NCBI GenBank assembly: GCA_021849075.1
Contig: JAJZTH010000003.1
Location: 62,001-126,000, forward strand
Reading direction: 5' to 3'
DNA length: 64,000 bases
DNA from: Pseudomonadota bacterium
GTDB taxonomy: Bacteria; Pseudomonadota; Alphaproteobacteria; Sphingomonadales; Sphingomonadaceae
Part shown: in pieces, positions 9,912 through 18,900 of the stretch
Numbering within the stretch: the stretch's first letter is position 1
How the letters are laid out: every line of letters starts with the position of its first letter
Translations under genes and position numbers: made by a program
The notes under the pieces: model-generated
What the model saw: only the letters and a program-made list of their open reading frames with translations
What the model was told of the DNA's origin: nothing
Databases searched by the model: none

Positions 9912-11099
9912 ATGCGCACCCTGTTGCTTTGCCCTGCCTTGCTGATCGCCCTCGTCACGGCACCGGTGCAGGCGCAACACTGGTCGCGCAGCTGGATGGC
10001 TGCGCCGCTGGTGTCGAAGGCCCCGTCCGAAAAACGCCCGGACCTGAGCAATCGCACAGTGCGGCAGGTGGTCCGCATCAGCAGCGGCGGGCAACGCATC
10101 CGCCTGCGTCTGTCCAACGAAATGTCGACCCAGCCGCTGCTGCTGGGCGCGGTGCATGTCGCCCTGGCAGGGGAAAATGGCGAAACGCTGCCGGGTACGG
10201 ACCATGTCGTGACCTTCAACCAGGCGCAGGGCGCGATCATCCCGGCCCGTGCGCCCTTGCTGAGCGATCCGATCGCCATGCCGGTGAAGCCGCTGGCCCG
10301 CCTGACCATCAGCATCCATTTGCCGCAGGGCGCGCCGGACGCAACCATCCACGCCTATTCCGCCGCCACCGGCTGGACCGCGCCGGGCGACCAGACCGCC
10401 GCAGCCAGCCTGACGGACGCGACGACGATCGGCCCTCGCGTGATTATTTCCGGGATCGAGGTGGAGAATGGCAAAGGCGGAACCACCATCGTCACGCTGG
10501 GCGATTCCATCACCGACGGCGTGCGCGCCACACCCGACAGCAATCGCCGCTGGCCCGATATTCTGGCCGAAAGACTGCAACGGGCCGGGCGGACGTCGGT
10601 GGGCGTCGCCAATGCCGGGATCAGCGCCAACCGGCTCTTGTCCGAAGGCGATGGCTATAATGCGCTGGCCCGCTTCGATGCCGATGTGCTGGCGGTGCCG
10701 GGCGCGACCCATGTCATCATATTGGAAGGGGTGAACGACATCGGTTCGGCCTTTGCCCAGAAGCGCACCATGCCGACGGTGGATGATTTGATTGGCGCGT
10801 ATCGCCAGATGATCGCGCGTGCGCATGACCGGGGTGTGAAGGTCATCCTCGCCACCATCCTGCCCTATAAGGGTGCGGGTTACTGGAGCGCGGAAGGGGA
10901 TGCGGTGCGGATCGCGGTGAATGGATGGATTCGCACAACGAAGGAAAGCGATGGCATGATCGATCTAGACAAGGCGATCGCCGATCCGGCGGACCCGGTG
11001 CGCATGGCCAAAGCCTATGATGTCGGCGATGCGCTCCATCCCAATGATGCAGGGTTTCGGGTCATGGCCGATGCCGTCGACCTCAAGCTGCTGCGGTGA
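9912..11099 (+). CDS. Exported SGNH/GDSL hydrolase
   Basis: Secreted or periplasmic ester hydrolase (395 aa). A signal peptide ends about residue 22 (PVQAQ). An N-terminal beta-rich domain of about 180 residues precedes the SGNH domain, which has block I LGDSITDG (nucleophile Ser199), Gly in NAGISANRLL, Asn in EGVNDIG, and the catalytic Asp373/His376 pair in DALHPND. The layout resembles XynE-like esterases. The setting between rhaM and a regulator suggests deacetylation of plant rhamnose-containing polysaccharide such as rhamnogalacturonan, which is inference. A strong GGAGAG ribosome binding site precedes the ATG. Confidence 0.85.
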   Translation: MRTLLLCPALLIALVTAPVQAQHWSRSWMAAPLVSKAPSEKRPDLSNRTVRQVVRISSGGQRIRLRLSNEMSTQPLLLGAVHVALAGENGETLPGTDHVVTFNQAQGAIIPARAPLLSDPIAMPVKPLARLTISIHLPQGAPDATIHAYSAATGWTAPGDQTAAASLTDATTIGPRVIISGIEVENGKGGTTIVTLGDSITDGVRATPDSNRRWPDILAERLQRAGRTSVGVANAGISANRLLSEGDGYNALARFDADVLAVPGATHVIILEGVNDIGSAFAQKRTMPTVDDLIGAYRQMIARAHDRGVKVILATILPYKGAGYWSAEGDAVRIAVNGWIRTTKESDGMIDLDKAIADPADPVRMAKAYDVGDALHPNDAGFRVMADAVDLKLLR

Positions 11100-11159
11100 T
11101 CCCTCCATCCTCCATCGCGCCGATTTTCCTGCCGCGTAAAAGCGGCTAGGACGGACGCA

Positions 11160-12203
11160 ATGAAGACCCAGAAAAAGAAACCACCGACGATCAAGGAAGT
11201 CGCTGCCCGCGCCGGCGTGTCGATCATGACCGCGTCGCGCGCCATCAACGGCAAGGCGCTGGTCAGCGCCAAGGCCCAAAAAGCGGTCGAACAGGCGGTC
11301 AAGGAGCTGGGCTATATTCCCAATGCGTCCGCCCGGGCGCTGGCGGGCAGCGCCGATCGTCGCGTCGCGCTGCTCCACAGCAACAGCACGACGTCCGCCT
11401 ATCTGGGCGAATTGCTGCTGGGCGCGCTGGGGGAAGCGCCGCAACGACATCTGCATCTGGTGGTGGAGCAATGCGCGCCGGGTGCTTTTGCACAGGAAAT
11501 CGTCGATCAGGTCGCGCAAGCCCACGTCGCCGGGGTCATCCTGCCGCCGCCACTGTGCGATTGGGCGGAGCTGGTCGAAGGGTTGCAGGCGCGCGACATC
11601 GCCATCGTCGCGGTCGCGCCGGACCAGGACGGGCCGGACATGCTGACCGTGGGCACCGACGACCGGCACGCCGCCTATGACCTGACCCGGCATCTGATCG
11701 AACTGGGGCACCAGCGGATCGGCTTCATCGAAGGTAATCCCCGCCATCGATCGAGCGCACGGCGGTTACAGGGCTTCCGCGACGCACTGCTCCATCACGG
11801 GCTGGAACTGGATGAGCAGTTGATCGTGCCGGGCGACTATAGCTATCGATCAGGGCTGGACGCCGCCGAAACATTGATGGCGCTGGAGGCGCGGCCAACC
11901 GCCATCTTCGCCTGCAACGACGATATGGCCGCCGCCGCGATCACCGTGGCGCATCAGCGGCGGATCAACGTGCCGGCGGAAATCAGCATCTGCGGCTTTG
12001 ACGACACCCCATTGGCGAGTGCGATCTGGCCGGCATTGACCACCATCCGCCAGCCGATCCGCGATATGAGTCGCGAGGCGATCGGCCTGCTGGCGATGCG
12101 GTTCCGCACGCAGGACGAAGGCACGACCGGGGTGATCGGCAAGGTGAAGCTGGATTATCAGCTGATCCGTCGCCAGTCGGACGCGGTGCCGGCGCGGCAT
12201 TAA
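11160..12203 (+). CDS. LacI-family transcriptional regulator
   Basis: DNA-binding repressor (347 aa). The N-terminal helix-turn-helix and hinge helix cover about residues 10-62 (TIKEVAARAGVSIMTASRAI, then LGYIPNASARALAGS). A periplasmic-binding-protein-like effector domain follows, with the family motifs FACNDDMAAA and CGFDDTPLAS. It sits between the SGNH hydrolase and rhaT, converging on rhaT with 19 bases between stops. It probably senses a sugar of the rhamnose route and controls the rhaM arm; the effector is not deducible from sequence. Confidence 0.92.
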   Translation: MKTQKKKPPTIKEVAARAGVSIMTASRAINGKALVSAKAQKAVEQAVKELGYIPNASARALAGSADRRVALLHSNSTTSAYLGELLLGALGEAPQRHLHLVVEQCAPGAFAQEIVDQVAQAHVAGVILPPPLCDWAELVEGLQARDIAIVAVAPDQDGPDMLTVGTDDRHAAYDLTRHLIELGHQRIGFIEGNPRHRSSARRLQGFRDALLHHGLELDEQLIVPGDYSYRSGLDAAETLMALEARPTAIFACNDDMAAAAITVAHQRRINVPAEISICGFDDTPLASAIWPALTTIRQPIRDMSREAIGLLAMRFRTQDEGTTGVIGKVKLDYQLIRRQSDAVPARH

Positions 12204-12222
12204 ATCCGCACCGGCTGATGCA

Positions 12223-13287
12223 TCATCCAGCCAGCCGATTGCCATAGCCAATGATGAGCGTGGCGAAGACCAGCAGGCCGACGCCGGTCCACACCATGCG
12301 GCGCACGGCGGGCGCGGCATCTTTCCACTCACGGAAGGCGAAGCCCCAGCAGGTGCCGAAAATGATGATCGAGGCCATGTGCAGCGTCCAGCTGGAAAAG
12401 CCGAAGCGGCCCATCTGGCTTTCGCCCATCGTGTAGAAGAAGAACTGGAAATACCAGGCGGTGCCGGCGAGCGCGCAAAGCAGGAAGTTGGGCAGCAGCT
12501 TGGGGCGCTGACCGCTGGCGTCGGCCGTGCCGAACCACTGACCCGCCGATCCGTTCCGCACGATCAGCCAGCCGCACCAGAGGGCGTTGGTGACGAGGCC
12601 GCCGAACATGACGAGGCAAAGCGTCGGCAGGCCGGTCCAGAGTGGGCCGGTGCCGGCCGCAGCGGAGAGCGCCTTGACCGGCTCCCCCGCCGCCAGGCCA
12701 AAGGCGAAGCAGCTGGACATGATGCCCGAGAAGATGGCGACGGCGATGCCCTTTTTGAAATCGAATTCGGCGACGGCGACGGCCTTTTGGTCTGCGGACA
12801 GCGCTTCATCCTTCTGCGCGCCGGCGCGGGCGACGACGATGATGCCCAGCACCGTCACCACCAGCCCCAGCAGCACGATCTGTCCGTGCAGCGTGCCGGC
12901 GATCTGCGTCATGAAGCTGCCGTCGAAGATGGGCGGGATCAATGTGCCAAAGACGGTGCACAGGCCCAACACCACCGCCATGCCGAGCGACAGCCCCAGA
13001 TAGCGCATGGTAAGACCATAGGTGAGGCCACCAAAGCCCCAGAGCAAACCAAAGAAGACGCACCAGCCAACGATCGAACCGGGCACTTGCCGCATGACGC
13101 CCATCAGGTCATTCGTTTGGACGGCGGCGAAGAGCCAGGGCGCGATCACCCAGGAAAAGACGCCGCCGGTCAGCCAGAAAATCTCCCAGTTCCAGCGTTT
13201 GACACTGCGATAAGGGACATAGAAGCTGGCCGAGGCGAACCCACCCAGCCAGTGAAACAGCACACCGAGCAACGGATTGGGGATCAT
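12223..13287 (-). CDS. rhaT: L-rhamnose/proton symporter RhaT
   Basis: Inner-membrane sugar permease (354 aa) of the RhaT family in the drug/metabolite transporter superfamily, with about ten hydrophobic segments. The N-terminus, LGVLFHWLGGFASASFYVPY followed by KRWNWEIFWLTGG, matches the family closely, as do YLGLSLGMAVVLG and AGTAWYFQFFFY. Length equals E. coli RhaT (344). It is the last gene of the minus-strand rhamnose operon, coupled by ATGA to the lactonase gene upstream. Confidence 0.93.
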   Translation of the reverse strand: MIPNPLLGVLFHWLGGFASASFYVPYRSVKRWNWEIFWLTGGVFSWVIAPWLFAAVQTNDLMGVMRQVPGSIVGWCVFFGLLWGFGGLTYGLTMRYLGLSLGMAVVLGLCTVFGTLIPPIFDGSFMTQIAGTLHGQIVLLGLVVTVLGIIVVARAGAQKDEALSADQKAVAVAEFDFKKGIAVAIFSGIMSSCFAFGLAAGEPVKALSAAAGTGPLWTGLPTLCLVMFGGLVTNALWCGWLIVRNGSAGQWFGTADASGQRPKLLPNFLLCALAGTAWYFQFFFYTMGESQMGRFGFSSWTLHMASIIIFGTCWGFAFREWKDAAPAVRRMVWTGVGLLVFATLIIGYGNRLAG

Positions 13288-14186
13288 AGCGCAAGTCCCA
13301 GACGATAGAGGCGGTTGGCATTGCCGGCGAAGAGCGCGCGGCGATCGGCTTCAGGGAAATCCGCGACGATGGCGTGATAGCTTTCCATGTAGCGGTCGAT
13401 GGGACCGAACAGTTTGTCGGTCGGAGTGTCGCTGGCGAAGGCGCAGCGCTCCACGCCGAAGAGGTCGATCGCTTCACGCACCAGCGGTTCGATTCGCTCG
13501 TGCGTCCAATCGCGGCGGATGAAGCCCATGCCCGATAGCTTGACCGCGACATGGGGCAAGGCTGCCAGCGCCCTCATGCCTCTGCGCCAGTCATCAAGGC
13601 CATCGGGATCGGTCAACACCGGCATGCCCATATGGTTGATGATGACCGGAATGTCGGGATGCCGCTCAATCAAGGCGGCGAGGCCCGGCATCTGACCCGG
13701 ATAGCATTGCAGGTCGAACGACAGGCCATGCTTTGCCAGCAGGGCATAGCCCGCCTGCCATTGAGGATCCATCGTCAGGTCGACCGGGCCATAAGTGCGT
13801 CCAGGATCGGAATGCCAATTGACGATATGGCGGATGCCCCGGACGCGGGGATGCGCCGCCTGTGCGGCCAGCAGCGCGTCGACGTCCGGGTCATGGAGTG
13901 CGGCGAAAGCAACGAGACCGGTCGGTAGTCCTTCGACTTCCGCAAGGCCATCGAGCCATATGGTTTCGCGCAATGTGCTTTCCGCCGCAGCGCCAGCATC
14001 GACATGGATGGCGCCAACGACATTCCAGCGGGCAAGATCAACGCGATAATGGGCGACGCCATAATCCTGCGCGATCGCCTCCACACTGCCATTCGGCCCA
14101 TCGTCCGAAAAAGGCGGGCTGAGCCAGTCGTAGCGGATATGCTTCAGGTCCCACAGGTGGATATGGGCATCGACAAACGGAATCAT
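13284..14186 (-). CDS. L-rhamnono-1,4-lactonase, amidohydrolase family
   Basis: Amidohydrolase-2 family lactonase (300 aa), equivalent by context to LRA2 of the Sphingomonas pathway, opening L-rhamnono-lactone to L-rhamnonate. The metal-site motif DAHIHLWD is at residues 5-12. Further signatures are RHIVNWH, VIINHMGMP and CAFASDTPTD, the last with the conserved Asp. The frame extends 41 codons upstream, but MIPFVDAHIHLW follows a good GGAGAGG site and matches family N-termini. It ends in an ATGA overlap with rhaT. Fucono-lactonases are close relatives; the neighbours decide for rhamnose. Confidence 0.87.
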   Translation of the reverse strand: MIPFVDAHIHLWDLKHIRYDWLSPPFSDDGPNGSVEAIAQDYGVAHYRVDLARWNVVGAIHVDAGAAAESTLRETIWLDGLAEVEGLPTGLVAFAALHDPDVDALLAAQAAHPRVRGIRHIVNWHSDPGRTYGPVDLTMDPQWQAGYALLAKHGLSFDLQCYPGQMPGLAALIERHPDIPVIINHMGMPVLTDPDGLDDWRRGMRALAALPHVAVKLSGMGFIRRDWTHERIEPLVREAIDLFGVERCAFASDTPTDKLFGPIDRYMESYHAIVADFPEADRRALFAGNANRLYRLGLAL

Positions 14187-14251
14187 CGACCTCTCCGAGG
14201 GAATGACGCTCCGGCTCTTTACTGGCCGGTCGCGCCGCGCAACTTTGTGGT

Positions 14252-15001
14252 TTAGAAGGTGGTGCGGCCGCCTGATGTGTCGAAGGTCGACGCGGTGGTG
14301 AAGCTGCATTCCTCGCTCGCCATGAAGCAGACCATCGCGGCCGATTCCTCGATCAGACCGAGCCGGCCCATCGGGATTTTCGAACGCATATAATCGACCT
14401 GGCTCCGGGGAAGCTGGGCGAGGATCGGGCTTTCAAAGGTTGCAGGGGTCAGCGCATTGGCGATGACGCCCTTACCGGCCAGTTCCTTGCCAAGGCTCTT
14501 GGTGAAACCGATCACGCCCGCCTTGCTGGCCGAATAGGCGCTGGCGTTAGGATTGCCCTCCTTGCCCGCGACCGAGGCGAGGTTGACGATGCGACCATAG
14601 CCATTTTCGAGCAGGAAGGGCGCAACTTCCCGGTTGCAGTAGAAGAGGCCGGTGAGGTTGATGTCGATCACCCGCTGGAAACTGTCCACCGGATAGTCCC
14701 ACACCGTTGCCGTGGCGCCAGTGATGCCCGCCGAACAGATGAGGATATCGACCTTGCCAAGAGCAGCGGCGGTTTCCTTGGCCGCGGCGGCGACGGCGGC
14801 ATAGTCGGACACATCGAGCGCGACCATATGGATCGCACCGACTTCTTCTTTCGTGGCGACAAGCGCTTCGGGATTGAGATCCCACAGCGCCACCTGCCCC
14901 CCTTCGGCGACGATGCGCGCGGCGACCTGCTTGCCAAGGCCGGACGCGCCTCCAGTGATTATGGCGTTGCGGCCCGCAAAGCGGCCTGCGTAGATGCTCA
15001 T
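14252..15001 (-). CDS. 2-keto-3-deoxy-L-rhamnonate 4-dehydrogenase (SDR)
   Basis: Short-chain dehydrogenase (249 aa), by context LRA5, oxidising 2-keto-3-deoxy-L-rhamnonate to the 2,4-diketo acid. The cofactor motif TGGASGLG is at 16-23. Asp41 at the end of the second strand (ALWDLN) favours NAD over NADP. The catalytic triad is Ser143, Tyr156, Lys160 (YSASKAG). The start ATG overlaps the stop of the FAH hydrolase gene by ATGA, so the longer frame beginning 30 bases upstream is rejected. The assignment between this SDR and the one at 18102 rests on family resemblance and on pairing with the FAH hydrolase. Confidence 0.85.
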   Translation of the reverse strand: MSIYAGRFAGRNAIITGGASGLGKQVAARIVAEGGQVALWDLNPEALVATKEEVGAIHMVALDVSDYAAVAAAAKETAAALGKVDILICSAGITGATATVWDYPVDSFQRVIDINLTGLFYCNREVAPFLLENGYGRIVNLASVAGKEGNPNASAYSASKAGVIGFTKSLGKELAGKGVIANALTPATFESPILAQLPRSQVDYMRSKIPMGRLGLIEESAAMVCFMASEECSFTTASTFDTSGGRTTF

Positions 15002-15855
15002 CCCAGCACCTCGTCGCCCAGGTGACGCCATGCGGAAACGGCCTGCTTCTGGGTGCCGAGCTTTTCGATGCCCAGTTCCATGACGTCACCGGCCTTCAGA
15101 TAGACAGCTTCTGGTTTCTTGCCTTCGCCTACGCCCGGCGGGGTGCCAGTGATCATCAGGTCGCCGGGATAAAGGGTGATATATTCGCTGACATAGGAGA
15201 TGAGCTGGGCGACATTGAAGATCATCGTCTTCGTGTTGCCGGTCTGCATCCTGGCCCCGTTGATATTGAGGTACATGTCGAGATTTTGCGGATCGCCCAC
15301 TTCGTCCGGAGTCACCAGCCAGGGACCGACCGGGCAGAATGTATCATGCCCCTTGCCCTTGCTCCACTGGGTGCCGCGCTGCTTCTGGTTGAAGCGTTCC
15401 GACACATCGTTGACGAGGGTGTAGCCCGCGACCTTCGACAGGGCATCTTCTTCGCTGACGAAGCGGCAGGTTTCGCCGATAACGACGCCCAGTTCGACTT
15501 CCCAATCGCCATGAGTGCTGTTTCTGGGCAGCACGACTTCATCATTGGGACCGTTCAGCGACGACAGCGCCTTCATAAACATCATCGGCTCGGTCGGGAT
15601 CGGCAGGTTCGATTCGATCGCATGATCCTCGTAATTAAGGCCGATGGCGACGATCTTGCCGATGCCCTTGACCGGCACGCCATAGCGCGGTTCGCCTTCC
15701 ACGATGGGCAGTGCGTCCACGTCTGCGGCCTTTGCGACAGCCAGCGTTTCGATGCTGAGTTCGGAAACGATGCCCGACAGGTCGCGGATGCGGCCGTCGC
15801 TGTCGATGACGCCGGGCTTTTCCTGGCCACGCTGGCCGAAACGAACGAATTTCAT
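14998..15855 (-). CDS. 2,4-diketo-3-deoxy-L-rhamnonate hydrolase (FAH family)
   Basis: Fumarylacetoacetase-fold hydrolase (285 aa), by context LRA6, which cleaves 2,4-diketo-3-deoxy-L-rhamnonate to pyruvate and L-lactate. The metal-binding E-x-E is in GDWEVELGVVIGE. Further family motifs are IGLNYEDHA near residue 72 and the C-terminal LYPGDLMITGTPPGVG. It lies 23 bases downstream of the dehydratase gene with its own GAGAGAC site, and overlaps the SDR start. The L-lactate product links this operon to the lut locus at 19.9-21.9 kb. Confidence 0.89.
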   Translation of the reverse strand: MKFVRFGQRGQEKPGVIDSDGRIRDLSGIVSELSIETLAVAKAADVDALPIVEGEPRYGVPVKGIGKIVAIGLNYEDHAIESNLPIPTEPMMFMKALSSLNGPNDEVVLPRNSTHGDWEVELGVVIGETCRFVSEEDALSKVAGYTLVNDVSERFNQKQRGTQWSKGKGHDTFCPVGPWLVTPDEVGDPQNLDMYLNINGARMQTGNTKTMIFNVAQLISYVSEYITLYPGDLMITGTPPGVGEGKKPEAVYLKAGDVMELGIEKLGTQKQAVSAWRHLGDEVLG

Positions 15856-15878
15856 GTCTCTTGTCTCTCTTCAGGCAA

Positions 15879-17072
15879 TTAGTGGGTGTAGGGGCGGTGC
15901 ATGGCGATGTCGGGGTTGAGGTCCACGCCGAAGCCGGGCTTGTCGAGCGCAGCGACCTTCAGCCGACCATTTTCCGGCACGGGTTCGCCCAGCAATTGCG
16001 GGTGGAACATCGGCACCACTTCCGTCGGTCCGGGGTGCATCATCAGGAACTCGGCGAAAGGCGAATTGTGGCGGGTGATGACGAAATGATAGCTGTAGAC
16101 AGACGAGCCATGCGGCACGACCATCTTGCCATGGGCGTCGGCGAGCGCGCTGATCTTGAGCAATTCAGTAACGCCCCCGCACCAGCCGACATCGGGCTGG
16201 ATGATGTCGCAGCAGTCCATTTCCATCAGCATGCGGAAGCCCCAGCGCGTCGCTTCATGCTCGCCGGTCGTCACCAGCATGCCCCTGGGCACGTTGCGCT
16301 TGAGCTGTTGATAGCCCCAATAATCGTCCGGGCTGATCGCTTCCTCGATCCATTTGAGGCCAAGATCATGGGCGGCGATGGCCAGGCGGGTGGCATAGTC
16401 GACGTCGAGCGCCATCCAGCAATCCCACATCAGCCAGAAATCGTCGCCGACCTTCGCCCGCATGTCCGCCAGTTCGGCGATATTCTTCTTGAGGCCCTCG
16501 ACACCTTCGGCCGGGCCGTGATGCAGCGGCATCTTGCCGCCGATAAAGCCGAATTCCTTCGCCTTGTCAGGCCGTGCGCCGGTAGCGTAAAATTGCAGTT
16601 CGTCACGCACCGCGCCGCCCAGCAAATGATAGACCGGTTCCTGCCGCAATTTGCCCAGCAAGTCCCATAACGCCAGATCGACGCCGGAAATGGCGTTCAC
16701 GACCAGCCCCTTGCGCCCATAATATTGGGTCGAGAAATACATCTGGTCCCAGATTTTCTCATAGTCGGTGGGCGAACGACCTTCGAGGAATCGAGCGAGA
16801 TGCCTTTCCACGATATAGGCGGCTGGTTCGCCGCCGGTCGTCACGGCGAAGCCAACGGTGCCATCTTCCGCCTCGATCTCCACAACCAGTGTGCCCAGCA
16901 CATTAATGCCGAAACTTTGGCGCGACTGGCGATATTCGGGATATTTCGACATGGGCGTAGCGATATGGTCGTCGATCCAGTGGCCTTCGCCCTGGTCATG
17001 ATAGTCGGCGCCGCCACCGCGCACGGTGAAGGCGCGGACATGCTTGATCTTCGGCAATGTCACGATCGGCAC
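15879..17072 (-). CDS. L-rhamnonate dehydratase
   Basis: Enolase-superfamily, MR-subgroup dehydratase (397 aa; RhmD/LRA3) making 2-keto-3-deoxy-L-rhamnonate. It is strikingly like E. coli Rhm[48 protein letters not shown], and WDCWMALDV, which contains the first Mg ligand. Later come [22 protein letters not shown] and [12 protein letters not shown] (catalytic His). The frame opens at a TTG 11 codons upstream, but a GTG with GGGGAG 7 bases before it gives [10 protein letters not shown], matching E. coli. First gene of the minus-strand rhamnose operon. Confidence 0.94.
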   Translation of the reverse strand: MPIVTLPKIKHVRAFTVRGGGADYHDQGEGHWIDDHIATPMSKYPEYRQSRQSFGINVLGTLVVEIEAEDGTVGFAVTTGGEPAAYIVERHLARFLEGRSPTDYEKIWDQMYFSTQYYGRKGLVVNAISGVDLALWDLLGKLRQEPVYHLLGGAVRDELQFYATGARPDKAKEFGFIGGKMPLHHGPAEGVEGLKKNIAELADMRAKVGDDFWLMWDCWMALDVDYATRLAIAAHDLGLKWIEEAISPDDYWGYQQLKRNVPRGMLVTTGEHEATRWGFRMLMEMDCCDIIQPDVGWCGGVTELLKISALADAHGKMVVPHGSSVYSYHFVITRHNSPFAEFLMMHPGPTEVVPMFHPQLLGEPVPENGRLKVAALDKPGFGVDLNPDIAMHRPYTH

Positions 17073-17101
17073 ATGGAAACTCCCCGGATCAGGCCAATCG
17101 T

Positions 17102-17240
17102 CCAAAATATGGGACTATCAGCCACAAACTTCCAACATATGACCAAAATGGGCCTAAAGTCGGGCCATGAAGAGGTTGGGCTGATCGGAAGAATCATATC
17201 CGGCCTCTCCTTAACCCTTGTTTTTCTCATTTTGTGGGAT
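17102..17240. promoter_or_regulatory. Divergent control region with CCAAAAT repeats
   Basis: The 181-base gap between the divergent dehydratase and IclR-type regulator genes must carry both promoters. Three related words occur: CCAAAATATGGG (17102-17113), CCAAAATGGG (17143-17152) and, inverted, CATTTTGTGGG (17228-17238). They could be sites for the IclR-type protein. The repeat likeness is approximate, so this is a suggestion only. Confidence 0.35.
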
Positions 17241-17253
17241 AGAGTATTATTAG

Positions 17254-18081
17254 ATGAGACAGAATGCGTCAAACCCGGAATTGGGGGAACGAGAGGAAAA
17301 GTCGAAAACGCAGGGTTCCCAGACCCTTCAGCGCGGACTGGACCTGCTCGATCAGGTTATCGACGGGCCGATCAAGCTCGCCGATCTGTCGGCGCGCATG
17401 GGGCTGACCCGATCGACCACGCATCGTCTGGCCAATGCGCTGGTGGAGCGGGGATTCCTGATCTTCCTGCCGCGCGAAGGCTATCAGCTCGGGCCAAAGC
17501 TATTGCAGCTTGGCTTTCTGGCACAGAGTCAGGCGGATCTGGTGCAAATCGCCCGACCGCATCTGGAAGCGCTGGCCGCCAGCAGCGAGGATGTGGTACA
17601 TCTAGGAAGACTGGACGGTGATCAGGCGCTGTATCTGGACAAGATACCCGGTCGCCGCCGGGTCGAAATATCCAGTCGCATCGGCGATCGCCATCCACTG
17701 ACGTCGACGGGTCTGGGCAAGGCGCTGATGCTGGATGACCCCGAAACCAAATGGATGCGCCTGCTGGAAAGCGAGCGTGAGGCGGGAACCCATAATGCTG
17801 AGTCTGGATCGTGGGTGGAACGGATGCGCGGCTATGTGGCGGAGGGCCGATCCTTCGATCTGGAAGAGAATGAAGATCAGATTCGTTGCGTCGCAGCGCC
17901 GGTGCGGGACGCATCCGGCGCAATCATCGCCGCCATCAGCCTGTCGAGCGCGGCCCAATATATGGATGACGAGCGCATGGCCGCGCTGAGCGGCGAGGTG
18001 CGCGAGACGGCTCAAAAGATCAGCGCGGACCTGGGCTGGACCCCGACTGTAAAACCATCGCGCCGCCCGACGCGGCAATAG
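17254..18081 (+). CDS. IclR-family transcriptional regulator
   Basis: Regulator (275 aa) with an N-terminal winged helix-turn-helix at about residues 22-85 (LQRGLDLLDQVIDG, LADLSARMGLTRSTTHRL). The C-terminal effector domain has YLDKIPGRRRVEI, the family motif TSTGLGKALM and the late stretch ENEDQIRCVAAPVRD. It stands divergent to the L-rhamnonate dehydratase operon and 20 bases upstream of the rhamnose dehydrogenase gene, so it most likely controls both arms. The ligand is probably a pathway acid such as rhamnonate or its keto-deoxy derivative (inference). Confidence 0.93.
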   Translation: MRQNASNPELGEREEKSKTQGSQTLQRGLDLLDQVIDGPIKLADLSARMGLTRSTTHRLANALVERGFLIFLPREGYQLGPKLLQLGFLAQSQADLVQIARPHLEALAASSEDVVHLGRLDGDQALYLDKIPGRRRVEISSRIGDRHPLTSTGLGKALMLDDPETKWMRLLESEREAGTHNAESGSWVERMRGYVAEGRSFDLEENEDQIRCVAAPVRDASGAIIAAISLSSAAQYMDDERMAALSGEVRETAQKISADLGWTPTVKPSRRPTRQ

Positions 18082-18101
18082 TCGTAAGGAACATCGACCC
18101 C

Positions 18102-18866
18102 ATGAAGCTGCTTGAAGGCAAGACCGTCCTCGTCACTGGCGCATCCACCGGCATCGGCCGCGCCGCCGCCATCGGTGCGGCGCAGCATGGCGCAGACGTC
18201 GCGATCAACTATGTCCATAGCGACGATCCTGCCCTGAGCTGCGTTGCGGAAATCGAGGCGCTGGGCCAGCGCGCCATCGCCGTGAAGGGCGATGTCGCCG
18301 ACCCGCAGACGGCGCCGGACTTTGTGGGCAAGGCGGTCGAGGCTTTCGGCAAGGTCGATGTGATGGTCAGCAATGCCGGCATCTGCCCTTTCCATGCCTT
18401 CCTCGACATGCCGGTCGATGTGATGGAGCGGACCTTCAGGGTGAACCTGCATGGCGCCTATTTCATGGTGCAGGCGGCCGCGCAGCAAATGGTGAAACAG
18501 GGGCATGGCGGATCGATCGTCGCCGTCTCCTCCATTTCCGCGCTGGTCGGCGGCGAGTATCAGACGCATTACACCCCGACCAAGGCAGGGGTCCATTCGT
18601 TGATGCAGTCGACCGCGATCGCGCTGGGCAAATATGGCATTCGCTGCAACAGCGTGCTGCCCGGCACCATCCTGACCGAGATCAACAAGGATGATCTGGC
18701 CGATGTGGAGAAGCGCCAATATATGGAGGCGCGCACGCCGCTCGGCCGACTGGGTCAGCCGGAAGATCTGGCCGGTCCCATCGTCTTTCTGGCGTCCGAC
18801 ATGGCGGCCTATGTCACCGGCGCGGCGCTGCTGGTCGATGGCGGCATGTATGTGAATCTGCAATAG
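18102..18866 (+). CDS. L-rhamnose 1-dehydrogenase (SDR)
   Basis: Short-chain dehydrogenase (254 aa), by context LRA1, oxidising L-rhamnose to L-rhamnono-lactone. The cofactor motif TGASTGIG is near residue 12; Ser in AVSSISAL, Tyr157 and Lys161 (YTPTKAG) form the catalytic set. After the second strand the sequence reads INYVHSDD, with no acidic residue at the NAD-specific position, which fits use of NADP. The protein resembles described bacterial L-rhamnose dehydrogenases, which share the MKLLEGKTVLVTGASTGIGR type of start. It is co-oriented with the IclR-type gene and followed after 34 bases by an esterase gene. Confidence 0.88.
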   Translation: MKLLEGKTVLVTGASTGIGRAAAIGAAQHGADVAINYVHSDDPALSCVAEIEALGQRAIAVKGDVADPQTAPDFVGKAVEAFGKVDVMVSNAGICPFHAFLDMPVDVMERTFRVNLHGAYFMVQAAAQQMVKQGHGGSIVAVSSISALVGGEYQTHYTPTKAGVHSLMQSTAIALGKYGIRCNSVLPGTILTEINKDDLADVEKRQYMEARTPLGRLGQPEDLAGPIVFLASDMAAYVTGAALLVDGGMYVNLQ

Positions 18867-18900
18867 AATCGGATCGGAACTGAAACGGAGCCGATGGCCG

